Positions 1 to 7,622 of a DNA stretch of 27,278 nt are shown one piece after another. Each line of letters begins with the position of its first letter. The stretch's first letter is position 1. A program made the translations under genes and the position numbers. The notes under the pieces were generated by a model. The model ran no database searches, was not told the origin of the DNA, and saw only the letters and a program-made list of their open reading frames with translations. The DNA comes from SVQP01 sp045650025 (GTDB lineage: Bacteria > Bacillota > Clostridia > Oscillospirales > CAG-272): contig JAZRQR010000054.1 of the NCBI GenBank assembly GCA_045650025.1, positions 1 to 27,278 on the forward strand, read 5' to 3'.

Positions 1-762
1 GTGATCGTTTGCTCGGCTACGAGCACCCATGCCGACGATATGGTGGCGATTGCGAATGCCGGCAAGCACGTCTTTACCGAAAAGGTGCTGGCGCTGACCG
101 ATGCAGACTGCGCACGCGTGCAGGAGGCGGTCGAAGCCAACGGCGTGCAATTCGTCATTTCCCTGTTCCAGAAATATCTGCCCTCCCGCCGCGCGGTCAA
201 ATCCGTATGCGAGAGCGGCGAGCTGGGCAATATCAACTACCTGCGCTTCCGCAACTGCCATTCGGGCAGCAGCAACGACTGGCTGCCTGCGCATTTTTAC
301 AACCGCGAGCAGTGCGGCGGCGGTGCCATGATCGACCTTGGCGCGCACGGCATGTACCTGGCGCATTGGATTCTGGGCGAGCCCGTTACGGCAAAGTCCG
401 CCTTTACGCTGTGCAACCGCAATCCCGGCGCGGCACAAAAGAACACTGACGGCGTGGAGGATAACGCCGTCACCGTCATGACCTTTGAGGGCGGCGCCAT
501 TGCGGTAAATGAAACCGGCTTTGTATCCTGCTGCTCCCCCGTCATCTTTGAGGTGCACGGCGACAAGGGATACGTATACATGGAGCGCGACCGCGTGATC
601 AAGTGTACTCAAGCCACCGCAGGAAAGCCGGTGGAGGTGGAGCTCCCCGAGTCTCTCCCCCTGCCCATTGAGCAATTCGTCAGCGGCAACGTGCTGGAAG
701 GCTGCGGCATGGACGAGGCGCGTGCGCTGACACGCATGATGGAACTGGCATACGGAAAATAA
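1..762 (+). CDS. Gfo/Idh/MocA-family oxidoreductase, 5' truncated
   Basis: The reading frame is open from base 1 to the TAA at 760-762, so the window cuts into the gene; the first GTG is probably an internal valine. What remains (253 residues) starts near the end of the N-terminal NAD(P)-binding Rossmann domain and keeps the family landmark GKHVFTEK, where the Lys is the usual catalytic/binding Lys. The normal EKP signature reads EKV here. The C-terminal alpha/beta domain has the typical GAMIDLGAHG segment followed by a His/Trp-rich stretch and LGEP. Members oxidise or reduce sugars, inositols or sugar acids with NAD(P). The substrate cannot be read. It is followed 16 bases later by a rhamnosidase-like glycosidase and then a sugar kinase, so a role in glycan or sugar breakdown is inferred. 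Confidence 0.85.
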   Translation: MIVCSATSTHADDMVAIANAGKHVFTEKVLALTDADCARVQEAVEANGVQFVISLFQKYLPSRRAVKSVCESGELGNINYLRFRNCHSGSSNDWLPAHFYNREQCGGGAMIDLGAHGMYLAHWILGEPVTAKSAFTLCNRNPGAAQKNTDGVEDNAVTVMTFEGGAIAVNETGFVSCCSPVIFEVHGDKGYVYMERDRVIKCTQATAGKPVEVELPESLPLPIEQFVSGNVLEGCGMDEARALTRMMELAYGK

Positions 763-778
763 CTTTATTTGGTATTTT

Positions 779-2752
779 ATGATGTTTGAGAACGCAAAAT
801 GGATCTGGACCGACAAGCAGTCCACATCCAATCAAAGAGCATATTTCTTTTTCGACGCGCAGCTTGACAGCGTGCCCGACGCGGCACTGCTGCACGTTGG
901 CTGCGAGACCAAATACTGGCTTTGGGTCAACGGCACGCTTGCCGTATATGACGGCGGATTGTTCCGCGAAAGCCTGCCCGGCTACGGCTGGTACGACACG
1001 GTAGACGTCGCGCGCTATCTGCGCCCCGGTCACAACGAGATCACTCTGCATGTGTGGTACTACGGCAACGGCGGCAGAAACAACAGCGTCTGCCCCATGG
1101 GCGGTCTGATTTTGGCAAGTGACGCGCTGGGGCTTTACACAAGTGCCCAAACGCTTTGCTATGCCGATACCGCCTACTACGTACCGCAAGAGCACAAGAC
1201 CAGCTATTTGTACGGCGGTGAGCATACCGCCTATGACGCGCGCCAAAGACGCTTTTCCTTCTGCCCCGACCGCACGGGTGCTGCCGCGGCAGTTGAGGTA
1301 GGCTCTTACGGTGACGCACCGTGGGGCAAGCTGCTCTCACGCGAGGTTCCGCTGCTGTATTTTTCGGACAGAATTGCCTGCGAGTACCAAAAACAAGGGG
1401 ATATTTACACCGTCACCCTGCCGCACACCATGCAATTCTCTCCTTATTTCAAGGTGGTCGCCACGGGCGGTGAGGTGATTGACGTGCGCTCCGACCGATA
1501 CGCGGTCAACGGCGGTCCGGGAGACCCCGGGCAGTATTTCGGGCACCGCGCTGAATACGTGTGCGCACCCGGTGAGCAGGAATTTGAAATGCTTGACTGG
1601 ATTTTTGGCGAGAGCATTCAATTCAAGATTCCCGAGGGCGTTCGCGTGCTTGCGCTTGGCTATCGGGAAAGCCGCTATGATTACTGCGTGACCGCGGCAT
1701 TTTCCTGCAGCGATGCCGCCGTCAACAAACTTTTCCAAAAATGCGTGCGCACCCTGCAGGTGTGTATGCGTGAGAACTACATGGACTGCCCCGACCGCGA
1801 GCGCGGTCAATGGATCGGTGACGTATCGGTGCAAGCACCGCAGATCATTTATCTGCTGGACAAAAACGGGCTTTTGCTTTTGCGCAAGGCTATTTACGAT
1901 TTTATCAGGCTGCGCAAGGGGGATCGATTGGTGGGCAACGTGCCGGGCGACAACTGGTGCGAGCTTCCCTCTCAAAGCCTGAACGCCATTTCCGAATGGG
2001 GCATGATTGCCACCTACTACCAGGCAACGGGCGACAAGAAGGTCCTTTCGCTTGCCTTTGAGCCCGCTATGCGATATCTGGCGCTTTGGGAACTGGACGA
2101 TGACGGCGTTGTGCTGCCGCGCAAGGGGGATTGGGAATGGTATGATCATCTCTATAACTGCGACAAGCCCATTCTCAGCATCTGCTGGTATTACAGTGCG
2201 CTGCGCTTTGCCAAGACTATGGCGCGCGAGCTGGGCGATCACGCTTACGACGCCTTTATCGATGCGCGCATGCACGCCATTGAGCGCGTGTTCGATGCGC
2301 GCTACTGGCAGGCTGCACAGGGCTATTATGTAAGCGGCGATTTTGTGGACGATCGCGCCAACGCCATGGCGGTGCTGGCAGGACTTTGCCAAAAGGAAAA
2401 GTACCCTGCCCTGCGCTATCTGCTGACCTCCGTGTTCAACAGCTCTACTTATATGGAAAATTACGTGCTGATCGCGCTGTGCGAAATGGGATACAAGCAA
2501 GACGCCCTGCGCCGCATGATGTGCCGCTATCAGCCGCTGATCGAGAGCCCCAACTCTACGCTCTGGGAGGACTTTTTCCACCTTGGCACACGCAATCACG
2601 CTTGGTCGGGCGGACCTGCCACGGTACTGCTGCGCTATTTTGCAGGGGTACAGAACGATCTGAGCGTCCTGCCCTGCGACCCTGCTCCTTTGCAGAACGT
2701 GCATTGCGAGATCAAAAACGATACGGACGAAAAAATCATCATTGACCGATAA
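779..2752 (+). CDS. GH78-like (alpha-L-rhamnosidase family) six-hairpin glycosidase
   Basis: This 657-residue protein has no signal peptide and is probably cytoplasmic. Residues about 1-160 form an N-terminal beta-rich region beginning NAKWIW, typical of bacterial alpha-L-rhamnosidases. Residues about 305-640 should form the (alpha/alpha)6 catalytic barrel. Its key motif is NYMDCPDRERGQWIGD, with D336 and E341 at the positions of the conserved acidic residues in GH78 (DCPxRxERxGWxGD). The tail SPNSTLWEDF followed by HAWSGGPA also matches the family's late E/H-W motifs. The start is not certain: ATG at 779 and 782 are adjacent and no strong ribosome site is visible. GH78 enzymes release L-rhamnose from glycosides, but distant members differ in specificity, so the substrate is inferred only. 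The gene sits between a Gfo/Idh oxidoreductase and a sugar kinase, probably in one operon. Confidence 0.8.
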   Translation: MMFENAKWIWTDKQSTSNQRAYFFFDAQLDSVPDAALLHVGCETKYWLWVNGTLAVYDGGLFRESLPGYGWYDTVDVARYLRPGHNEITLHVWYYGNGGRNNSVCPMGGLILASDALGLYTSAQTLCYADTAYYVPQEHKTSYLYGGEHTAYDARQRRFSFCPDRTGAAAAVEVGSYGDAPWGKLLSREVPLLYFSDRIACEYQKQGDIYTVTLPHTMQFSPYFKVVATGGEVIDVRSDRYAVNGGPGDPGQYFGHRAEYVCAPGEQEFEMLDWIFGESIQFKIPEGVRVLALGYRESRYDYCVTAAFSCSDAAVNKLFQKCVRTLQVCMRENYMDCPDRERGQWIGDVSVQAPQIIYLLDKNGLLLLRKAIYDFIRLRKGDRLVGNVPGDNWCELPSQSLNAISEWGMIATYYQATGDKKVLSLAFEPAMRYLALWELDDDGVVLPRKGDWEWYDHLYNCDKPILSICWYYSALRFAKTMARELGDHAYDAFIDARMHAIERVFDARYWQAAQGYYVSGDFVDDRANAMAVLAGLCQKEKYPALRYLLTSVFNSSTYMENYVLIALCEMGYKQDALRRMMCRYQPLIESPNSTLWEDFFHLGTRNHAWSGGPATVLLRYFAGVQNDLSVLPCDPAPLQNVHCEIKNDTDEKIIIDR

Positions 2753-2774
2753 ACACACGAAGGGCGGTGATCCC

Positions 2775-3674
2775 ATGGACAACACGGTACAATATTATCT
2801 CGGCATTGACGGCGGCGGCACCAAGACCGCGTTTGCTTTGGTCGATGCGTGCGGCACGCAGCTGGCGACGCTGGTGCTGGGCGCGTCCAATCCTAACGAT
2901 ATAGGGCTTGCGGCGACCTGTGCGCTGCTTGGCGACGGCATTGATCGCGTCTCCCGGGGCATTGACCGCGCTAAGGTCTCGCTCTTTGCGGGCATTGCGG
3001 GAGCGGCTACGGGCGACAACGCGGCAAAGATCACCGAGTTTCTGCGCACGCTTGGCTTTGCACGCGCAGAGTGTCAAAGCGACCTCTCGCTCTCGCTTGC
3101 CATTTGCCTTGGTGACGCGGACGGCATTGCCCTGATTATGGGCACGGGATCGGTTGCCATGGGCAGATGCGAAGGTAAGTTGTTCCGCGCAGGCGGCTAC
3201 GGATACTTGCTTGGTGACGCGGGCAGCGGCTTTGCGCTTGGACAAGGGGCAATTCTTGCCGCGCTGCAAGCCGAGGACGGCAGCGGCGAGCAAACGCTGC
3301 TGCACGACATGGTTGCCGCGTACTGCGGCAAGGCGCGCGTTTTGGATGCGCTTTCGGATTTCTACCGCGGCGGCAAGGCAGAGATCGCGCGCTATGCGCC
3401 GCTGGTATTTGATGCGCACGCGCAAGGTGACGCGGTGGCAACTGCCATTTTGCTTACCAACGTGCAGGCGATCGCCTCCAACATTCGCGCGCTGGGTACA
3501 CGCATGGACAAAGAGCACATACACGTGGTGCTTTGCGGCGGTCTTGTGGCGAAATCGGACGTCATTCTGCCGCTTTTGCAGGATGCGCTGGCAGGTGACG
3601 GACGCACCTACACCCTTTCGGTTGCCACGGCAGAGCCGATCCAAGGCGCTCTGTATTTAGCAGGATTGCGATAA
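2775..3674 (+). CDS. BadF/BadG/BcrA/BcrD-type ATPase, probable N-acetylglucosamine-like sugar kinase
   Basis: The protein (299 residues) has the ASKHA kinase fold. GIDGGGTKTAFALVD near residue 10 is the phosphate-1 loop, MGTGSVAMGR near residue 120 is the second phosphate/adenosine segment, and GYLLGDAGSGFALG follows, as in eukaryotic-type GlcNAc kinases. I chose ATG 2775, which has a GGGCGGTGAT ribosome-site-like stretch just upstream. An in-frame ATG at 2742 would overlap the preceding gene by 11 bases and add 11 unlikely residues. The family phosphorylates amino sugars or activates acyl-CoA reductases. Without a partner dehydratase or reductase and next to glycosidase and oxidoreductase genes, a sugar kinase role fits best. 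It is the last gene of its operon; a terminator follows at once. Confidence 0.82.
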   Translation: MDNTVQYYLGIDGGGTKTAFALVDACGTQLATLVLGASNPNDIGLAATCALLGDGIDRVSRGIDRAKVSLFAGIAGAATGDNAAKITEFLRTLGFARAECQSDLSLSLAICLGDADGIALIMGTGSVAMGRCEGKLFRAGGYGYLLGDAGSGFALGQGAILAALQAEDGSGEQTLLHDMVAAYCGKARVLDALSDFYRGGKAEIARYAPLVFDAHAQGDAVATAILLTNVQAIASNIRALGTRMDKEHIHVVLCGGLVAKSDVILPLLQDALAGDGRTYTLSVATAEPIQGALYLAGLR

Positions 3675-3676
3675 AC

Positions 3677-3712
3677 AAAAGGAGTTACCTGACGCAAGGT
3701 AGCTCCTTTTTT
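3677..3712 (+). terminator. Intrinsic terminator of the sugar operon
   Basis: Arms AAGGAGTTACCT and AGGTAGCTCCTT enclose a 6-nt loop, followed by a T run. It starts 3 bases after the kinase stop codon. The stem is nearly the same as the one at 5366-5402. Confidence 0.88.
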
Positions 3713-3776
3713 CATTTGCAATTATGCAAAATGACCAATCATTTCTGTCATATTCACCAAATATTCCGCAAGCATC

Positions 3777-3805
3777 TTGTCGTACCATGTATTATATGCT
3801 ATACT
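3777..3805 (+). promoter_or_regulatory. Candidate sigma-A promoter with extended -10
   Basis: TTGTCG (3777-3782), a 17-base spacer and TATACT (3800-3805), preceded by TGC to give an extended TGn -10 element. It lies 45 bases before the start of the secreted-protein gene at 3850, which has its own GGAGG site. Confidence 0.65.
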
Positions 3806-3849
3806 ACACTTAGGCGATTGCCATCAATTTCATCCGGAGGTATTGTCCT

Positions 3850-5331
3850 ATGAAGAAAACACTTGCATGCTTCATTACGTTCATCCTGCTCCTGTCCCTA
3901 TTCTCCACCTTCACCACGGTGAGTGCAGAAGAAAACGCCTACGATGCCGCACAAAAGGGCGACGTGCTCTACACCGCGAATTTTAACGGTGAGCCCGGCG
4001 TCTTTGAGCCCGGCACCTACTCCGGCATGCCCGATGCTTACGTGAAGGACGGCGGCACTTCCATGCAGCTGATTGCCATGGAGGATGCGACCGCGACCAT
4101 GTGGGGCGGTGAGATCAAAACGCTTCCGCTTAACGACAAAACCCAATACACCATTTATTATTCGGTCACCCGTACTGCGGGGGACGGTAGCGGTCTTTAC
4201 GTGGATGGCGTGTACGGCGTATACGGCTACAACAATCGATGCAAGATCCATGAAGGCAAGAGCGGTCTGAGCGGCAGAGCCTACACCTACTTTGAAGAGG
4301 AGGGTATGAACCTGACGCTGCCCGAAACCGGCACCATTACGCAGGAATATGCACTCGAGGTCAACGGCGCCAATGCCACCATGGCGCACTACATCAAGGA
4401 CAATACCGGCGAGTTCGTGCTGATCCAGGCAAGCTATCCCTATGACGGCATCGTGTTCCAGAGCGAATATCTGGGACTTTACTTCTATACCTACTATGCT
4501 GATCACATGTCGGTATTCAGCAACTGCTACGTGGTCAAGGGACTTTCCTTTGCTGTGGACGAAAGAGTACCCGAGGATGTCCCCGAGGGATGTGTCAACA
4601 CCAAGCTGGAGTTGGGTGAAAAGACCCGCAAGCTGGATCTGATCACCGCCTCCAAGCACTTAGACGAGGTCTTTTACGCACCCGAGGACGAGGCAGAGCC
4701 TTGGGACGGTATCCGCATGGGCGTTACTGACGGCACCGACCCCTCTGTCACTCTGGACTGGGCATCTTATCTCTATAAAGCATACCTGGACAGCGTCGAC
4801 TCCCAGGCGTATCCCTTTGTGGCGTTCAAGCTCAAGGTAGTGGGCTATGTAAGCGATTTTGAGCTGTTCTACTGCGCAGGCGAGATCCGCAAGCCCACCG
4901 CGGGATATTCCGATTTGACCTACTATGGCTGCGAAGCGAACGGTGAGGTGGAATACATCCTGTTCGACCTGACCGAGATGTGCGAGGGCGATTACAACCG
5001 CTTAAGATTGGACATCAACGGATCGGAGGCAGGCACCGAGGTATATTTGTACGAGGTTGCACTGTTCGCAACTGAGCAGGAAGCACTTGTGTATATGGGC
5101 TTAATCGCCCCCGATGAAGAGCCGACGACCGAGGAGGAAACCGAGACTGCCACCGAGCAGGTAACCGAGCAAAAAACCGAAGCTACAACCGAGGCTACGG
5201 GCGACGTCACAACCGAAGCTGCCGCTACGCAAGAGAAAAAGAGCGGCTGCGGTGCTATCGTAGGCGCAGGCATGATCACGGTATGCCTTGTCGCACTTGG
5301 CGCAGCTTGTATCAACAAGAAAAAGCATTGA
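3850..5331 (+). CDS. Secreted, membrane-anchored surface protein of unknown function
   Basis: I do not recognise this 493-residue protein. Residues 1-26 are a clear signal peptide: a KK start, a hydrophobic core, and likely cleavage after VSA. The body (about 27-415) is acidic, rich in Tyr, Gly and Thr and beta-like, with two halves that could be lectin-like or jelly-roll domains (inference). Residues about 418-465 form a low-complexity Thr/Glu stalk with repeated TTE/TEA units. The end has SGCGAIVG, a hydrophobic helix and a KKKH tail, an anchor common in gut Clostridia surface proteins and without an LPXTG motif. A GGAGG site 9 bases before the ATG supports the start. It has its own promoter and terminator. 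It could bind carbohydrate at the cell surface, but nothing proves this. Confidence 0.85.
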   Translation: MKKTLACFITFILLLSLFSTFTTVSAEENAYDAAQKGDVLYTANFNGEPGVFEPGTYSGMPDAYVKDGGTSMQLIAMEDATATMWGGEIKTLPLNDKTQYTIYYSVTRTAGDGSGLYVDGVYGVYGYNNRCKIHEGKSGLSGRAYTYFEEEGMNLTLPETGTITQEYALEVNGANATMAHYIKDNTGEFVLIQASYPYDGIVFQSEYLGLYFYTYYADHMSVFSNCYVVKGLSFAVDERVPEDVPEGCVNTKLELGEKTRKLDLITASKHLDEVFYAPEDEAEPWDGIRMGVTDGTDPSVTLDWASYLYKAYLDSVDSQAYPFVAFKLKVVGYVSDFELFYCAGEIRKPTAGYSDLTYYGCEANGEVEYILFDLTEMCEGDYNRLRLDINGSEAGTEVYLYEVALFATEQEALVYMGLIAPDEEPTTEEETETATEQVTEQKTEATTEATGDVTTEAAATQEKKSGCGAIVGAGMITVCLVALGAACINKKKH

Positions 5332-5365
5332 TCCCCCTATTCCCCTGCATTTGCGTGGGATACAT

Positions 5366-5402
5366 AAAAGGAGTTACCCGGGTCGGGTAACTCCTTTTCA
5401 TT
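5366..5402 (+). terminator. Intrinsic terminator of the surface-protein gene
   Basis: Stem AAAAGGAGTTACCCG / CGGGTAACTCCTTTT with a 3-base loop, then a T-rich tail. Its sequence is close to that of the terminator at 3677-3712. Confidence 0.88.
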
Positions 5403-5445
5403 TTGGGCTGCAATTCCCCAAACGTTCCCCATTCTGATCGCTGGC

Positions 5446-5670
5446 GGGAGCATACTATGCTCCCCTACAACACAAACCGTTCGGGCATCCGCGGATGGTT
5501 GTGATGTTATGTGAGGAAACCGGTTCCGTTCTTTCTTTGGAGCAGTAGGCCAAAGAAAATGAACCAGTAATTCGCTTCGCGAATAGAAAGGCCGTCGGGA
5601 AAGTTTCACCTCTGCAAAGGCGACTTGGGGTGCTGCCCCAAGTCCCCGGTCGCTTTTTGAAAAAAGCGAC
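5446..5670. repeat. Hairpin-rich intergenic repeat-like block
   Basis: This gene-free stretch of about 290 bases (5403-5690) holds a series of inverted repeats. They are GGGAGCATA/TATGCTCCC (5446-5464), ATCCGCGGAT (5487-5496), an imperfect GGTTC...GAACC stem with core TTTCTTTGG/CCAAAGAAA (5522-5566), ATTCGC/GCGAAT (5570-5584), GACTTGGGG/CCCCAAGTC (5622-5644) and GTCGCTTTTT/AAAAAGCGAC (5649-5670). I see no credible coding frame. The density of stems suggests a composite dispersed repeat of the kind common between genes in gut Clostridia. The last stems may also help end transcription of the leftward Crp/Fnr gene. Confidence 0.6.
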
Positions 5671-5690
5671 GCAAAAACTTTCAAAAGAAG

Positions 5691-6350
5691 TTACAGCAGC
5701 ACAAAATGATTCTTGCGGCAATCGATCACGCCTTCGCGCCTCAGCTTGGAGATCTCCACCGAAAGTCCGCTGCGGTCAACCTCCAAATAATCAGCAAGCT
5801 CCTGGCGGTCAAACGGAATATCAAACTCCGCCTTTCCCGTTTGCTGCTCCATATGCGCAAGATACGCAAGCAATTTTTCCCTTGTCGAACGCTTGCCTGT
5901 AATCTCCAGCTTGGAATAGACCATAATATTCTTTAGCGCCAGATCACGCATCAGATTATAGATCATGCGGCGGTGAAACTCGCAGCCGTTGGAGCAGGTG
6001 TGCAGCACGTGCGTGCTATCAATCAGCAGCACCTCGCACGGCTCGTTGGCGATCACCGACACAGGCAAAGTCTGCGCCCCGGCGCAGGCAAACGCCTCGC
6101 CGAACAGCTCCCCCGGCACGATGCCCGACACGATGCTGCGGTTGCCGTAATAATCGTGCCTGATGATCTGCGCAGAGCCCGAAAGTAAGATGCCGAAAAA
6201 CCTTGCGGGAGAGCCCTCTGCAAAAATGGTATACTTTTTATCAAATTCCGCTCTCCGCGCGCCAAGGCAGGACAGCATGGTGATCAGATGCTGATCCTCG
6301 ATCTGATCAAAGAGGGAGCATTTTCTTAAAATCTCAAAATATTTTTTCAA
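5691..6350 (-). CDS. Crp/Fnr-family transcriptional regulator
   Basis: The protein has an N-terminal cyclic-nucleotide-binding-like beta-barrel (about residues 15-120, with FAEGSPARFFGILLSG and a later PGELFGEAFA segment) and a C-terminal winged helix (about 150-215) whose recognition region reads EVDRSGLSVEISKLRREG. There is no N-terminal Cys cluster of the FNR type, so a [4Fe-4S] sensor of that kind is unlikely. The longest frame begins at a TTG at 6375-6377. I prefer the TTG at 6348-6350, because an AAAAGGAG site lies 6 bases upstream of it; this gives 219 residues. The gene is divergent from a dehydrogenase/ferredoxin operon and close to an oxygen-defence operon, so redox or NO sensing of the HcpR kind is a reasonable guess, not a demonstrated function. 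Confidence 0.85.
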   Translation of the reverse strand: MKKYFEILRKCSLFDQIEDQHLITMLSCLGARRAEFDKKYTIFAEGSPARFFGILLSGSAQIIRHDYYGNRSIVSGIVPGELFGEAFACAGAQTLPVSVIANEPCEVLLIDSTHVLHTCSNGCEFHRRMIYNLMRDLALKNIMVYSKLEITGKRSTREKLLAYLAHMEQQTGKAEFDIPFDRQELADYLEVDRSGLSVEISKLRREGVIDCRKNHFVLL

Positions 6351-6364
6351 AATTTTCTCCTTTT

Positions 6365-6378
6365 GTTGAAAATTCAAC
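6365..6378. promoter_or_regulatory. Palindrome 1, candidate operator in the regulator leader
   Basis: GTTGAA-AA-TTCAAC is a perfect 14-base palindrome between the regulator's -10 element and its ribosome site, well placed for autoregulation. It resembles the palindromes at 6430-6443 and 6525-6538. Confidence 0.5.
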
Positions 6379-6393
6379 AGACTTTATGCCCTT

Positions 6394-6422
6394 ATTATAC
6401 TATAATAATCTCACAAAAGCAA
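6394..6422 (-). promoter_or_regulatory. Promoter of the Crp/Fnr gene
   Basis: Read on the minus strand: TTGCTT (6422-6417), a 17-base spacer, and TATAAT (6399-6394). The start codon lies about 45 bases downstream. Confidence 0.7.
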
Positions 6423-6429
6423 GGATTCG

Positions 6430-6443
6430 CGTGAAATTTCACT
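6430..6443. promoter_or_regulatory. Palindrome 2, candidate operator
   Basis: GTGAAATTTCAC (6431-6442) is a perfect palindrome. It lies just upstream of the regulator's -35 element and in the upstream region of the rightward dehydrogenase operon. It fits a TGAA-N2-TTCA pattern shared by three sites in this intergenic region. Confidence 0.45.
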
Positions 6444-6485
6444 CAATTTTTCTTTTTAGTCTGCATTCACGCATAAGCCTCACCT

Positions 6486-6522
6486 AAAAATGGGTCCCAA
6501 CCCATTTTTGGAGCAAAGCTCC
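6486..6522 (+). other. Two tandem hairpins in the dehydrogenase leader
   Basis: AAAAATGGG/CCCATTTTT (6486-6509) is followed directly by GGAGC/GCTCC (6510-6522). They lie 50-90 bases before the dehydrogenase start. They may structure its leader RNA or block read-through between the divergent genes. Confidence 0.45.
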
Positions 6523-6524
6523 AC

Positions 6525-6538
6525 GGTGAAGCTTCAAC
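6525..6538. promoter_or_regulatory. Palindrome 3, candidate operator
   Basis: GGTGAA-GC-TTCAAC differs from palindrome 1 by one arm base and the two central bases. It lies 36 bases before the dehydrogenase start. Confidence 0.45.
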
Positions 6539-6573
6539 ACAATTTTCGCCGCCATGGGCGGCATGGAGAGTAT

Positions 6574-7608
6574 ATGAAAATCGCTTTTTTTGACGCAAAG
6601 CCATACGACAAGCCCTCGTTTGACGCATACGGTGCGCAGAGCGGCATTCAATATAAATACTTTGACACCAAGCTGACCGAGGACACGGTAGAATTAGCAC
6701 ACGGTTATGACGGTGTGTGCGTATTCGTCAACGACACGGTCAACGCTGCGGTCATAGACCGCCTTTGCGAAATGGGTGTTTCGATCGTCGCCCTGCGCTG
6801 CGCAGGCTTTAACAATGTAGATATGAAACACGCATACGGCAAGGTGCACGTGCTGCGCGTGCCCGCCTACTCCCCTTACGCAGTTGCCGAGCACACCATG
6901 GCATTGCTGCTGACCTCGATCCGCCGTATCCACAAGGCTTATATCCGCACCCGCGACTTCAACTTCAGCCTTGCAAACATGACCGGCTTTGACCTGCACG
7001 GCAAAACCGTGGGCGTGATTGGCACGGGAAAAATCGGCAGAGTATTCATAGAGATCTGTCGCGGCTTTGGTATGAAGGTACTGGCTTACGACAAATTCCC
7101 CGCCGCGGATCTTGCGGACGGTGAAAGCATCCGCTACGTGGAGCTTGACGAATTGTTTGCAAAGAGTGACGTGATCTCTCTGCACTGCCCCCTGACCGAA
7201 GAAACCTACCACATCATTGACGAGAAATCGCTTGACAAATGCAAAAAGGGCGTGGTCATTCTCAACACCTCGCGCGGGGCTTTGGTGGATGCCGAGGCGT
7301 TGCTTGCAGGCATCAAATCCCGCAAGGTGGGCGCCGCTTGCCTTGACGTTTACGAGGAGGAGTCCGACCTGTTCTTTGAAGACTTCTCGGGGCACATCCT
7401 TGAGGACGACGTTCTGGCGCGCCTGATCTCCATGCCCAACGTCATCGTAACCTCGCATCAGGCGTTTCTGACCGAAGAGGCACTTGCAAACATTGCCGAA
7501 ACCACTACGCAAAACATCCTGCAGATGGTAAGCACCGGAGAATGCCCCAACGAGCTTTGCTACCGCGGCGGCAGCGCGCAGGATTGCAAAAGCGGAAAAT
7601 GCTTTTAA
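6574..7608 (+). CDS. D-2-hydroxyacid dehydrogenase (D-lactate dehydrogenase-like)
   Basis: A 344-residue NAD-dependent dehydrogenase of the D-isomer-specific family, which interconverts 2-oxoacids such as pyruvate and D-2-hydroxyacids such as D-lactate in the cytoplasm. Visible landmarks are the catalytic-domain segment ALRCAGFNNVD, the Rossmann motif VGVIGTGKIGRVF (GxGxxG), the LHCPLTEETYHIID segment, NTSRGALVD and the late VTSHQAFLTEEA carrying the catalytic His. I chose ATG 6574, which has GGAGAG upstream; the frame is open upstream to 6490 but that part reads through hairpins. The C-terminus is unusual in having three Cys (NELCY, then DCKSGKCF). The ferredoxin-like gene starts 14 bases later, so the two are probably co-transcribed and controlled by the divergent Crp/Fnr regulator. 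Confidence 0.88.
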   Translation: MKIAFFDAKPYDKPSFDAYGAQSGIQYKYFDTKLTEDTVELAHGYDGVCVFVNDTVNAAVIDRLCEMGVSIVALRCAGFNNVDMKHAYGKVHVLRVPAYSPYAVAEHTMALLLTSIRRIHKAYIRTRDFNFSLANMTGFDLHGKTVGVIGTGKIGRVFIEICRGFGMKVLAYDKFPAADLADGESIRYVELDELFAKSDVISLHCPLTEETYHIIDEKSLDKCKKGVVILNTSRGALVDAEALLAGIKSRKVGAACLDVYEEESDLFFEDFSGHILEDDVLARLISMPNVIVTSHQAFLTEEALANIAETTTQNILQMVSTGECPNELCYRGGSAQDCKSGKCF

Positions 7609-7622
7609 AAAGGAGTACAAGT

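Noticed and set aside
2742..2774. Upstream ATG for the BadF-type kinase
   Set aside because: It would overlap the glycosidase gene and add residues not typical of the family; ATG 2775 has better placement.
1337..2785. Minus-strand open frame of 482 codons
   Set aside because: Shadow of the GH78-like gene; composition is unlike a protein and there are no motifs.
5455..5902. Short frames across the hairpin block after the surface protein
   Set aside because: They run through inverted repeats, lack ribosome sites and have biased composition; repeat structure explains the region better.
5691..6350. Classic FNR oxygen sensor
   Set aside because: The Cys residues are not arranged as in the N-terminal [4Fe-4S] cluster of FNR, so only a general Crp/Fnr call is made.
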